Source of the DNA: Myxococcales bacterium
GTDB taxonomy: Bacteria; Myxococcota; UBA727; GCA-2721815
Reading direction: 5' to 3'
NCBI GenBank assembly: GCA_002721815.1
Contig: PBLQ01000006.1
Span: forward strand, 1 to 64,000
Length of the DNA stretch: 64,000 bases
Each line of letters begins with the position of its first letter. Within the stretch, counting starts at the first letter, position 1. A program made the translations under genes and the position numbers. The notes under the pieces are model-generated. The model was given only the letters and a program-made list of their open reading frames with translations, did no database searches and had not been told where the DNA came from. Shown piece by piece: positions 34,665 to 43,289 of the stretch.

Positions 34665-36072
34665 CACTACCTTCTATAACGCGTGTGCCATGGGTTATTT
34701 TTTAGCCCTCTTTATGCTCATCGCCAACTTGGCTGGGCGAAAAGAACTGTGGCGCAAATCGGCCACCATCACCATCGCGTTGTCTTTTTTGGCTCAGACT
34801 GTGGGAATGATTTTTCGTTGGCAGGAAGCGGGCCTGGTTGAGGTCGCAGCTACCGAACGCGCCACCGGCCTAACATTAACTGGCTGGACTTACTTTGTGG
34901 TGTATACCCAGCATCCCCCTTGGTCGAACCTGTACGAAATCATGGTGTTTATGTCTTGGGGCGTCGTATTGGTTTATATGGTTTCCGAGGTCAAATGGAG
35001 AATCCCAGTGGCAGGAATTTTTGCCCTGTTACTTTCGTTGATGTCTCTGGGCTTGGCCTCTTTGACCACTGACACTGACATCAAGCCATTGGTTCCTGCG
35101 CTGCAAAGTTGGTGGATTCATGTTCATGTGATCTCGGCATCTGTGGCATACTCCGCCGGCACCGTTGGGGCCGTGACCTCGCTGCTTTATTTGGTGGCGG
35201 CCAAAGACAAACTCTCTTTACGGGGGCTCGGCGCGGGCACCTTAGCAGTGAGTGCCTTTTTGATTTTTATCCTGGGGCGCGGATTAGAACTTTTTACCAC
35301 GGGTCAGTATCGTATCAAGCTGTTACGCGAGATGGGCGACGAAATGATTCCTGTTGGGCGGATGGTCCAAGACAAGTTTGCCGCGTACTACTTGGCGTCG
35401 CCCTACGTGGGGCCCCTTTTAATCGCCACTTTTATCGCGTGTATTGTGGGGGCAGTGGTTCTGTGGAAGAGTAAAACCGAAAGCGATGTCCCTCATGGGC
35501 AATCTTTTTGGGCTTGGGCGGCACCCTTTGGACTGATGAGTACCACCATTGGCCTCATGATTTATAACAACTTGTCCTCCACCAACATTCAGGTGGCCGA
35601 TGATGTGGCATCTCAGCTAATGCCCCCAGGACCTTGGCGTTTCGCCATGGAGAGCAACCAGTGGGACATGTCATTGTTTGGGATTGTGTGGGGGGCGCAA
35701 GCCTTTGTTTCTCTATGCATGCTGGCACCAGCCACCACCCGGCGTTTGTTGCCCAGCGACGAAAAATTAGATCGGGTCTCTTACTACACCATCATGATTG
35801 CTTTTGCCCTGGTGGCCGTGGTGTTGGTCACCGGCGCCTTGTGGGCCCACTACGCATGGGGGCGTTATTGGGCTTGGGACCCTAAAGAAACCGGCGCATT
35901 GGTGATTTGGATTAACTACGCCATCTATTTGCACATGCGCATGGCCTACGGTTGGGTCGGGGTGCCTTCCGCCGTGGTGGGCATTCTCGGGTTTTTCATT
36001 ATTATTGCTGGCTTTTTGGGCGTGAACCTTGGTTGGTTTGCCGAAGGCTTACATTCCTACGGAAGTGCATAG
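34657..36072 (+). CDS. ccsB: Cytochrome c biogenesis protein CcsB/CcsA (haem handling)
   Basis: A 471-residue polytopic membrane protein; the usual CcsB is nearer 280-400, so this one has extra N-terminal and middle segments. The WWD-type haem-handling signature is present near the end (WGRYWAWDPKETGAL), followed by INYAIYLHMRM. An earlier conserved His sits in WWIHVHVISASVAY. It acts with ResB as a haem exporter and ligase. It overlaps resB by eight bases and ends in TAGTG, shared with the GTG start of engB. Confidence 0.93.
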   Translation: MHSTTFYNACAMGYFLALFMLIANLAGRKELWRKSATITIALSFLAQTVGMIFRWQEAGLVEVAATERATGLTLTGWTYFVVYTQHPPWSNLYEIMVFMSWGVVLVYMVSEVKWRIPVAGIFALLLSLMSLGLASLTTDTDIKPLVPALQSWWIHVHVISASVAYSAGTVGAVTSLLYLVAAKDKLSLRGLGAGTLAVSAFLIFILGRGLELFTTGQYRIKLLREMGDEMIPVGRMVQDKFAAYYLASPYVGPLLIATFIACIVGAVVLWKSKTESDVPHGQSFWAWAAPFGLMSTTIGLMIYNNLSSTNIQVADDVASQLMPPGPWRFAMESNQWDMSLFGIVWGAQAFVSLCMLAPATTRRLLPSDEKLDRVSYYTIMIAFALVAVVLVTGALWAHYAWGRYWAWDPKETGALVIWINYAIYLHMRMAYGWVGVPSAVVGILGFFIIIAGFLGVNLGWFAEGLHSYGSA

Positions 36073-36698
36073 TGCCATTTAACATTCAAGAGTCTGATTT
36101 CCGTACTTCTGCGGCCCATCTGGGCCAAATGGCAGCGCCTTTGCTGCCTGAAGTGGCCTTTGTAGGCCGGTCCAACGTGGGCAAGTCTTCTCTGTTAAAC
36201 TTTTTATTTCGACGCAAAAACTTGGTGAAAGTCTCCAACACACCAGGGCGTACGCGACTCATCAATATTTTTGATGTGCGGGTTCAAAACCAAGAGGCCG
36301 AATCATCCGAGAGTCGCGATTTTGTGTGGGTGGATTTACCTGGCTATGGCTATGCCAAGATGAGTAAAAAGCTCAAACATGAAATTTCGGACATGCTGGC
36401 CGAGTACTTGGGCGCTCGACAGGGTTTATATGCTGTGTGTCAGCTTTTTGATTTGCGGCACCAGCCCACGGCCGAGGACCGAGAGGTCTTTCAGACCCTG
36501 TCCATGCGGGGGTTTCAAGTCATCATTGTGGCCACGAAAGCGGACAAATTGGCTTTATCCAAACGAAAACCTGCGCGCATCAAACTGGCCAAAGCCCTGG
36601 GGGTAGAAATGCGTCAAGTGGTGCTCACCTCTTCAGAGGCTGATATCGGTCGACAAGACCTTCTGGCCAAAATCTGGAAGGCCTGTGTGGCGGATTGA
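36072..36698 (+). CDS. engB: Ribosome biogenesis GTPase YsxC/EngB, GTG start
   Basis: A 208-residue GTPase needed for 50S subunit assembly. G1 is GRSNVGKSSLLN at about 32-43, the G2 region NTPGRTR is just after, G3 is DLPGYGYAKM, and G4 is ATKADKL. The start GTG at 36072 overlaps the ccsB stop by one base, with GGAAG upstream; the longer frame from 35952 would run through ccsB and lacks family similarity. The stop TGA overlaps the next ATG by one base, so translation is probably coupled. Confidence 0.95.
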   Translation: MPFNIQESDFRTSAAHLGQMAAPLLPEVAFVGRSNVGKSSLLNFLFRRKNLVKVSNTPGRTRLINIFDVRVQNQEAESSESRDFVWVDLPGYGYAKMSKKLKHEISDMLAEYLGARQGLYAVCQLFDLRHQPTAEDREVFQTLSMRGFQVIIVATKADKLALSKRKPARIKLAKALGVEMRQVVLTSSEADIGRQDLLAKIWKACVAD

Positions 36699-37324
36699 TG
36701 GGAACGCGCATCGGAACCTTTTTGTTGTGCGTGTGGATGGCTTTTCCGCTCGTTGCACAACCTAACAAGAATAAAGGTGTCTTTGTCGATGGTGTGGTTT
36801 CGGTGGTGAATCAAAAAGTGATCACGCACAGTGAACTGTGGGGCCAAAGTTACCTCATGCTGTTGCAACGTGGCGGCGAGGACGCGCTGGTTCGAACCAT
36901 TGATGAGGATTATTTGAAAGCGGTGCTGCAGTTTATGACCATGCAAAAGCTTTTGGCGGATCTCGGAAGGAAAAAATACGACCTCATCGCTGATGAAGGT
37001 AACGTTGAGAAAAACTACAAGGTTTTGTCGGAGTATTTGGGTGGCAAGGAAAAGGCGCAGAGGCTCTTTCAACGATTGCACTTGTCACCCGAACTGGTGC
37101 GCGCATTTATTCGGCGCGACAATATGGCGTCACGGACGTTAGCCGCCATGCGAAAAGATGATACGCCCGTCCTGGGCACATCCGCACAAGACCAAACAAT
37201 GAACTTGCTCGATAGCCTTTTGGCCAACAGTGACATCACCAACCAACCCATCAAACTTCCCCCCTCTGTTGCACAACCGAAGAAGCAACCTAAAAATGAA
37301 AAAGCAAAAACTGACGCCCCCTGA
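36698..37324 (+). CDS. Exported SurA N-terminal-like protein without PPIase domain
   Basis: The 208 residues begin with a signal peptide (MGTRIGTFLLCVWMAFPLVA). The following part, VDGVVSVVNQKVITHSELWGQS, is the hallmark start of SurA_N chaperone domains, and a helical region follows to about residue 150. The parvulin domain found in SurA is absent; the end is a Lys/Pro-rich tail. It may be a periplasmic chaperone for envelope proteins. Its last 29 bases overlap the acetyltransferase gene. Confidence 0.72.
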   Translation: MGTRIGTFLLCVWMAFPLVAQPNKNKGVFVDGVVSVVNQKVITHSELWGQSYLMLLQRGGEDALVRTIDEDYLKAVLQFMTMQKLLADLGRKKYDLIADEGNVEKNYKVLSEYLGGKEKAQRLFQRLHLSPELVRAFIRRDNMASRTLAAMRKDDTPVLGTSAQDQTMNLLDSLLANSDITNQPIKLPPSVAQPKKQPKNEKAKTDAP

Positions 37325-37763
37325 TGTGGATGCGCTCTACGAGCTGGAATGTGTGAGTCAGCCCATTCCATGGAGCAAAGAAAATATCGCCTTGGAGTTA
37401 GGGCGCAATCCATCTTTTTCTTTTTCGTGGGTTGGGGTGGACGAGACAGGCCAATGGGCCACCTACGTGCTGGCCCGACAAGTGATGGACGAGTTGTGGA
37501 TTTTACAGGTTGGAACGGCGCCGGATTTCCGCCGGCAAGGATTGGCTCAAGAACTTCTGTCTTGGGTGATGGCACAAGCAGAAGCCGTGGTAGAAATTCA
37601 GAAAGTCATCCTAGAGGTGCGAGAACACAATACCCCGGCCATCGAACTTTATGGCGCTTTGGGGTTTGTCCAAGAGGGGATGCGACCCAAATACTATCCG
37701 CCGGTGCATCCCGGCGCACCTCGAGAAAACGCCATTTTGATGGGGCGGGCGCTGCGACCTTAA
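37296..37763 (+). CDS. rimI: GNAT acetyltransferase, RimI-like
   Basis: A 155-residue GNAT-fold protein. The acetyl-CoA binding motif A is seen as LQVGTAPDFRRQGLAQELL (RRQGLA carries the Q/R-x-x-G-x-A pattern). VREHNTPAIELYGALGFVQEGMRPKYY is typical of RimI, which acetylates ribosomal protein S18 and sometimes other N-termini. The ATG at 37296 overlaps the preceding gene by 29 bases; a 22-residue longer frame has no family support. It converges on the ceramidase-like gene with a four-base overlap. Confidence 0.87.
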   Translation: MKKQKLTPPDVDALYELECVSQPIPWSKENIALELGRNPSFSFSWVGVDETGQWATYVLARQVMDELWILQVGTAPDFRRQGLAQELLSWVMAQAEAVVEIQKVILEVREHNTPAIELYGALGFVQEGMRPKYYPPVHPGAPRENAILMGRALRP

Positions 37764-39727
37764 AGCGTTGCTGCGGCCATGGCTTCCAAACATAGATTTA
37801 ATGCATCTTGCACCAAAGGCAATGCTTTGGGACCCACGCTGTTGGTTTCTTCGTAGTGATCGCCTTCAGCCTCATCGATATAGGGAGAGCTTTCGTCTAA
37901 AATGAAGTCGTAGGGTGGTACGAGATAGCCGATTTCATCCTGTCCCAGACCGAAAATCATGGGGAAGTCACTTTGCATTTGGCTTTTGATGGTGGGTTCG
38001 GTGGGCGCTTGCGTGAGATCGGGCGGGTTGGGGTTGTCAGCATCTACTTGGGGCAGTCCCATACTTTGAGATTCATCAAAACCCACAAAACTTTCGGGAA
38101 AGAGTTCACCCGGTGCGGTGCTCCAAGACAATGGTCCCAAACGAATGACGCCCACCTCGGTGAGCAGTTGTGGAAAGTTACCTTCTTCTAAAAACTCATT
38201 GGGGTCGTAGTCGTAAACTTCGCGGTCAAACCAGCCCGTGAGCAGACCCAAATGAAAGATGATGTTTTCAACGGGGATTTTAAAGGACTTGGCTGCAAAG
38301 AAGAGGGTCGGGTCTTCAAGGGGTGTGCTGTTTTTGAGGGCATCAAAAGTCTGTTGGGCCAAGTTTTCACCGTAGGCATCAGCCCGTGCCCAGGTTTTGT
38401 TGGCATTTTCATACTCGGTGCCATCTCGCCCCGTAATCAAAAACCCATTGGGGCCCACCAGGCCCCCCACGGTGCCTTGTTGAAAAATCGCCACGCCGCC
38501 AAAACCAGGCTCTGCCTCGTACCGAGATGTGGCGGGCAATCCGTTCTCTAGGGCTTCGCGCAAAGCATGGGGGAAATCACTAGAAACATAATTGTTCCGG
38601 CTGTCGAGGATTTCAGGGTGGTTGCCCCAGTTCACCAAGGTGGCGATGACATTGTCATTATTACCCTTGAACTGAATGGCCACCAGTTCATCATTGAAAA
38701 TCTGCGGATCGCGGCTGTCATGCAGAAAACCTTCCACGCGTGTGTTGGTGCTTCCCGCAACCACGTTGGCAGGTTCGAGGGCATCCACAGCTTCGATAAT
38801 GGCGGCTACCGTCTGTTCCTGAATCTTGGCCATGTGCAATGGGTCACGGCCGTGTTGGAATGGGTACTCATCGTAGGGGTAGGCGATGCCCCATTGTCCC
38901 ATGGTATCGGGTGCTTCGTGGGTGTGGGTACTTTGCATGAAAATGTGATCCACCGCATTGGGCCGTTCAGCTTCGAGGCGCTCTTTGATGCGAATCACTT
39001 CGTCAAAAAACAACCCCACCGCATCTAAGGTGACCATGGCCACGGTGGTGTTGCCTTGCTGCATCACGAGCACCCGGGTCCACAAATCATCACGAATGCC
39101 CATGGCGGGCCGGTTATTGCCATAGCCGGCAATCCACAAACCTTGAAAGAGGCCATCGCCCTCGGTGCCGTCTTCGTCGGCGGCCGTCCAGGGTCCCTCA
39201 TCAATGGCGCCATCTCCATCATCATCTAAACCGTTGGTGGCTAAATCACCTTCTTCAGGCGTATCAAAGGGTGGGGGGCAAATGCGATCGCGGCCACAAT
39301 CCCAAAAGTAATCGGGGGTGCCATCCAGTTCAGAACCATCTTCATCGGGAGCTTCATAGCCATCATCTCGGGGGCAGAGGGTGTCATTGCCACAGTCATC
39401 CAAAAAACTATCTGCAAGCTCACCACAGCGCGTCTCGCCGTGCCCGCGTGGCAATCCCGGCTCGCAATAGGAGGGGCGATCATTCTTTAGATACTGCGCC
39501 TTAGCGATTTCATACCCCGTGGGGGTCACTTTTTTGGCCACTGCCGCAGCATAAAGCGTTTTGTCTTCACTGGTTTCACAGCCCGCAGCGCCTGGACAGA
39601 CCTGATCGGGCGTTGGGGCCGGACTGTCTGTTTGAGGCTTTGAGGGTGGGGTTTCATCTTCGGCCTGTGGACAGGCGGTCAAGAGCAAAGGACTTAGAAC
39701 AAGCCCCAAAAAAGGTCCGATTTTCAT
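37760..39727 (-). CDS. Lipoprotein related to neutral/alkaline ceramidases
   Basis: A 655-residue lipoprotein: signal with LLLTAC (Cys19) followed by PQAED. The mature part has a Cys- and Asp-rich region; NGLDDDGDGAIDE at about 165-180 looks like a calcium-binding loop. From about 200 on, IAGYGNNRPAMGIRDDLWTRVLV, QSTHTHEAPDTMG and VNWGNHPEIL fit the N-terminal domain of the neutral ceramidase/alkaline-phosphatase-like family, with His residues for zinc. It may act on a sphingolipid or another amide at the cell surface; the substrate is inferred, not shown. Cotranscribed with the lipoprotein gene upstream. Confidence 0.78.
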   Translation of the reverse strand: MKIGPFLGLVLSPLLLTACPQAEDETPPSKPQTDSPAPTPDQVCPGAAGCETSEDKTLYAAAVAKKVTPTGYEIAKAQYLKNDRPSYCEPGLPRGHGETRCGELADSFLDDCGNDTLCPRDDGYEAPDEDGSELDGTPDYFWDCGRDRICPPPFDTPEEGDLATNGLDDDGDGAIDEGPWTAADEDGTEGDGLFQGLWIAGYGNNRPAMGIRDDLWTRVLVMQQGNTTVAMVTLDAVGLFFDEVIRIKERLEAERPNAVDHIFMQSTHTHEAPDTMGQWGIAYPYDEYPFQHGRDPLHMAKIQEQTVAAIIEAVDALEPANVVAGSTNTRVEGFLHDSRDPQIFNDELVAIQFKGNNDNVIATLVNWGNHPEILDSRNNYVSSDFPHALREALENGLPATSRYEAEPGFGGVAIFQQGTVGGLVGPNGFLITGRDGTEYENANKTWARADAYGENLAQQTFDALKNSTPLEDPTLFFAAKSFKIPVENIIFHLGLLTGWFDREVYDYDPNEFLEEGNFPQLLTEVGVIRLGPLSWSTAPGELFPESFVGFDESQSMGLPQVDADNPNPPDLTQAPTEPTIKSQMQSDFPMIFGLGQDEIGYLVPPYDFILDESSPYIDEAEGDHYEETNSVGPKALPLVQDALNLCLEAMAAATL

Positions 39728-39734
39728 GAAAGTC

Positions 39735-40748
39735 CTACTCCACCACGGGCCAAGACACGCGGATGTTCACCAACGTCACCGAATCGGGGAACACTTTAAT
39801 GGTGGCACTGCCAATGTCTTTACAGTCGCCGCCATCCAGGATGCACCCAGTGAACGTGTGTTCCATACAAGCATCTTCTGTGTTGGCATTGAGATAAACA
39901 TAAATCCCGTCGGAATTGGTGCTGTTTCGGAGCACGTCTGGTTTGGGATCGTCAGCGTCTCCGTCTGTGTAGACCAAACGGGCTTGGGAATCGTCATAGC
40001 TTGGGGTGACATTGGTGTTTTGAATGACCACGCCATCGCAGTCGTGCATTTCACCCGCCACCACGGAACGGCCTTCATTGTCGTACTTCACTTGACCGCC
40101 TTCGATGGGGCGTCCTGCCAGCGTTGGAATGGAGTCATAGGATGAATTATAAATGACCACTGGCTCGTAGTTCACCGCGCCTTCGGCAATTTCAGAATTC
40201 CGCAAGAAAACATCGTAGACATAGGTGTTCACGGCCACCCGGGAAAAGTCATCGGAGGTATCGTAGATTTTGACGATGAGGCGTTCGTGGGTGGGGACGC
40301 CTTCGATGCGGTAGTAACCTTTGTAAGCGCAGGCATCGGCCAATTCTCCCATTTCGCCTTCTGTGGTGCGGAGTGCCACATCACTGACCCCATAATTGGG
40401 GTCTTCCGTGCTGGGATCTTGATCGCGGCTATAGACGGCCACTTTGAGGTTGGGACTGGCCATGTTGCCAATGCCGAAGATGTCCAAACACCCTTGCATG
40501 GTGATGTTTTGACCCGCTTCTAAAACCTCTGGATTGTCCATGCAGTCCAGATTCGGGGCATCGCCCTCGGGCAACTGCGCAGGTTCGCCGGGGGTCGCAT
40601 TTTGAGCAGAAGCGCCACAAACCCCTTCATTCTCACCATTTTCGTCGTTTCCACCTGCATTGGGATCGATGGCCGTCTGGCCGCCTTCACAGGCCATGAA
40701 AGTGAGCAAAACGAAGCTTAACAAAGTGAAAAAACCAGATTTTTGCAT
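39735..40748 (-). CDS. Lipoprotein of unknown function
   Basis: A 337-residue lipoprotein with signal MQKSGFFTLLSFVLLTFMAC (Cys20) and an N/G/E-rich linker. The body is beta-rich by composition, with 'YYRIEGVPTHERLIVKIYD' and 'IYVYLNANTEDACMEHTF' suggestive of carboxypeptidase-regulatory or Ig-like folds, and several Cys. No family recognised. The ATG has AGGAG upstream. It precedes the ceramidase-like gene by seven bases, so the two are an operon, and it diverges from the 760-residue lipoprotein. Confidence 0.75.
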   Translation of the reverse strand: MQKSGFFTLLSFVLLTFMACEGGQTAIDPNAGGNDENGENEGVCGASAQNATPGEPAQLPEGDAPNLDCMDNPEVLEAGQNITMQGCLDIFGIGNMASPNLKVAVYSRDQDPSTEDPNYGVSDVALRTTEGEMGELADACAYKGYYRIEGVPTHERLIVKIYDTSDDFSRVAVNTYVYDVFLRNSEIAEGAVNYEPVVIYNSSYDSIPTLAGRPIEGGQVKYDNEGRSVVAGEMHDCDGVVIQNTNVTPSYDDSQARLVYTDGDADDPKPDVLRNSTNSDGIYVYLNANTEDACMEHTFTGCILDGGDCKDIGSATIKVFPDSVTLVNIRVSWPVVE

Positions 40749-40860
40749 GGTGAGAACTCCTAATTACGTGAAAAATACCCCGAAACACCGCTCTCTAAGG
40801 ATTTTATGGGCTTGCGTCAATCCGGGTTGGGGCGATCGACCGATCTTGGGCCAGATGCCC

Positions 40861-40910
40861 TTGAATCCTTTCGTAATTCGGCTACAAAGCTAGACGCCTA
40901 TTCGTAATTC
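40861..40910 (+). promoter_or_regulatory. Candidate promoter with direct repeat TTCGTAATTC
   Basis: TTCGTAATTC occurs at 40870-40879 and at 40901-40910, 31 bases apart, about three helical turns. The first copy lies between TTGAAT (40861-40866) and TACAAA (40883-40888), which are 16 bases apart, and the second lies just before the start of the 760-residue lipoprotein gene. This is the pattern expected for a cooperative operator, but no regulator is encoded nearby. Confidence 0.4.
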
Positions 40911-40931
40911 ATTGGATCAGGAGAAATTTGA

Positions 40932-43214
40932 ATGAAGCAAACACAAACACCCTTTTGGCAATTGATGATGATGCTCAGCGCGTTGAGCTGCTGTTTTGTA
41001 CTTTTGGGTTGCCCAGAAGAAGAAACAGATGACGGTACCGGAACCACCGACCCCCAAGGCGAATGCCGTAAAAACATTGATTGTGGGGCAGGGTCCATTT
41101 GCCAAAAAGAAAACGATACCGATGAATGGGGCACCTGCCTCAAATTGGTATGTACCAGTGATGCCGACTGCGATTCAGGGGAGCTTTGCGACCTGCGACG
41201 CGGCATGTGTTTGCCTGAGAACGCTTGTGACCCATCGAATCCCCAAGCGGTGTGTCAGCCGGGCGAAGTATGCGTGTACGAAGAAGGTTTGCCCATCTGT
41301 AGGGACGCCACCACGCTGACCCCTCCAGACGCCTGTGACATCAGCCCCAGCGTCATGTACATCTCCGCGGGTTCCACCGCCGACATGCTCGTCACCGGCA
41401 GTTTGGCCAGCGGGGCACTGACGCCCAACGCCACTTTTACCTTTTCCGGCGATGACAACTTGACGGTGGCCGATGACACCATCACCGCTTCATGTGATGG
41501 CACTGAAATTTGTACCGCGACCGTGACCGCAACGGCATCTTTGGGCACGGCCTCTTGTACCGCCACGGTGAACATCTATCCTGCGGTTGCCGCCGGCGAC
41601 TTCCGCGTTACCGTATTCGACAGTGAAAACCACTCACCTTTGGCAGGCGCAAAAGTGGTTGGTGTGCTGACCGATGGCACCAAAGACAGCCAAACCACTG
41701 GCGACGACGGTACCTACACCTGGACGGGCCAAGCCAATAACCTGACCGCCGTGTCCGTGTTCCATACCGGGTACAACTGGCAAACTTTCTACGCCCCTGG
41801 CTCCAACGATGTGGCCATGTACACCACGGCCATCCCCGATGAGAGTAAAGTGGCTGGCGTTAAAGGTAAGTTTAACTACGATAACGTACACACTTTGGGC
41901 GAAATTAAGCTGGGCTTGGCAGGGACATCCATTGCCGGCAACATCACCGAATTGAACTTCGAAACGTTGTTGGGTGAAGTGGCCGACACGCCCGTGAACA
42001 TCGAAGGCTTGACCCAAGGCGAAGAAATCTTCCCATTGCCTTCAGGCTTGGCATTTGAAGTGGGCAATGAGCCCATCAAAGATTCTTTCGTGGTATTTGG
42101 CGACCCGGGTCGACGCATTTTGTGGGCCATGGGCGGCAAAGTGAAACTGGCCGAAGTGGGTGGCATCATCAGTCAAGTGGCTGTCACCGGTGAAGACATT
42201 AACATTGGTTCTTTGTTGGCCGCGTTGCTCCCGTTCTTCAGCAAGTTTGACCACGCGGTGGTGAGCGGACTGGACCTTGAACTCACCGACAAGCCTGCAG
42301 CACCTGCAGATGGTACCGCAACACCTTACGATGACTGGAGTAACTTCACTGAACTTACGGGCGACAATGCCATCAACCTCAACACCTTGTTGTCTCAGTC
42401 CGCCACTTACGACGTGCCCACCATGCCATGTGCGCCAGGCAAAAAAGCGGCATCCGGTTGTACAGACAACGCTTTCACCTCTGGTCTTGTCATGTTGAGC
42501 GGCACCATCGTACCTGGTCAGGGCATGGTCCCCTTGGGCTTGACCGCAGGTCTGGATGACCCTGACACCGAAGATGGCGTCGACCAAGTAGACGGCAAAA
42601 TCGACCACCCAGCGGGCACCACTGCGGCACCTGCTGCCGGCTCTGTGATCGTGGATTACGCGCCTCAGCACGATGGACTCGAAGGCAACAAGTTGGCCAC
42701 CATTGGTATCGCGTTGGACATCGACAGCTTGATGGCAGGCGGGTTCTCTGCTTCAACGTTGGTGCACATGACCGATTCTTTTGGCGCCACCAACACGTTC
42801 CCAAGCAGCAGCTTCCTCGATTATCAAACCGGTAGCTACAACAGTGCCAACCACGAAGTCACCGTGACCCCTGTGGGCGAGGCACATTTCTACCGTTTGA
42901 ATCTGTCTGATTCCAGCAACGGATACTGGAACGTGTGGTTCCCAGAAGGAACCACCAGCATCAACCTCGACGCCATTCGAACCGACGATGAAATGGCCGG
43001 CGATGATAGCCGAGACGAAGAAGTGGACATTCAAGCGTTCAAAATTGGGACGGGTTACGACGGCGAGTCGCCAGCAGATTTCAACAGCTTGGTTCAGTTC
43101 AATGGTACCAACTTTGACAACATGCTCTACTACATGGGCGGTTGGTCATCGGTGACTTGCGCTGCGGCCAGCGATGAAGACCCAGAGCCTGCTTGTCCTG
43201 TGGTCACCGAGTAA
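40932..43214 (+). CDS. Large lipoprotein with Cys-rich segment and carboxypeptidase-regulatory-like domain
   Basis: A 760-residue lipoprotein: signal with LLGC (Cys27) followed by PEE. Residues about 45-125 hold EB-like Cys-rich repeats (CRKNIDCGAGSICQKE, CTSDADCDSGELCDLRRGMC). Then an Ig-like region and, at about 225-290, a carboxypeptidase regulatory-like domain (DFRVTVFDSENHSPLAGAKV, TTGDDGTYTWTG). The rest is not recognised. CAGGAGAAA precedes the ATG, and a terminator follows. It diverges from the ceramidase operon; these lipoproteins probably share the surface. Confidence 0.8.
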   Translation: MKQTQTPFWQLMMMLSALSCCFVLLGCPEEETDDGTGTTDPQGECRKNIDCGAGSICQKENDTDEWGTCLKLVCTSDADCDSGELCDLRRGMCLPENACDPSNPQAVCQPGEVCVYEEGLPICRDATTLTPPDACDISPSVMYISAGSTADMLVTGSLASGALTPNATFTFSGDDNLTVADDTITASCDGTEICTATVTATASLGTASCTATVNIYPAVAAGDFRVTVFDSENHSPLAGAKVVGVLTDGTKDSQTTGDDGTYTWTGQANNLTAVSVFHTGYNWQTFYAPGSNDVAMYTTAIPDESKVAGVKGKFNYDNVHTLGEIKLGLAGTSIAGNITELNFETLLGEVADTPVNIEGLTQGEEIFPLPSGLAFEVGNEPIKDSFVVFGDPGRRILWAMGGKVKLAEVGGIISQVAVTGEDINIGSLLAALLPFFSKFDHAVVSGLDLELTDKPAAPADGTATPYDDWSNFTELTGDNAINLNTLLSQSATYDVPTMPCAPGKKAASGCTDNAFTSGLVMLSGTIVPGQGMVPLGLTAGLDDPDTEDGVDQVDGKIDHPAGTTAAPAAGSVIVDYAPQHDGLEGNKLATIGIALDIDSLMAGGFSASTLVHMTDSFGATNTFPSSSFLDYQTGSYNSANHEVTVTPVGEAHFYRLNLSDSSNGYWNVWFPEGTTSINLDAIRTDDEMAGDDSRDEEVDIQAFKIGTGYDGESPADFNSLVQFNGTNFDNMLYYMGGWSSVTCAAASDEDPEPACPVVTE

Positions 43215-43231
43215 GGTTCGGCCACTCCTTG

Positions 43232-43264
43232 AAAGCCCCCGCGCCTTTGGTTCGGGGGTTTTTT
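43232..43264 (+). terminator. Rho-independent terminator after the 760-residue lipoprotein gene
   Basis: CCCCCG (43236-43241) pairs with CGGGGG (43253-43258) across an 11-base loop, followed by six T (43259-43264). The stem can extend through a G-T pair and three A-T pairs. It separates the lipoprotein gene from pgi. Confidence 0.85.
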
Positions 43265-43289
43265 AATGCTTAAAATCGCGGAGCGCATC

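Noticed and set aside
36695-37324. Full SurA with parvulin domain
   Set aside because: Only the N-terminal signature is present; there is no PPIase motif, so a full SurA call was not made.
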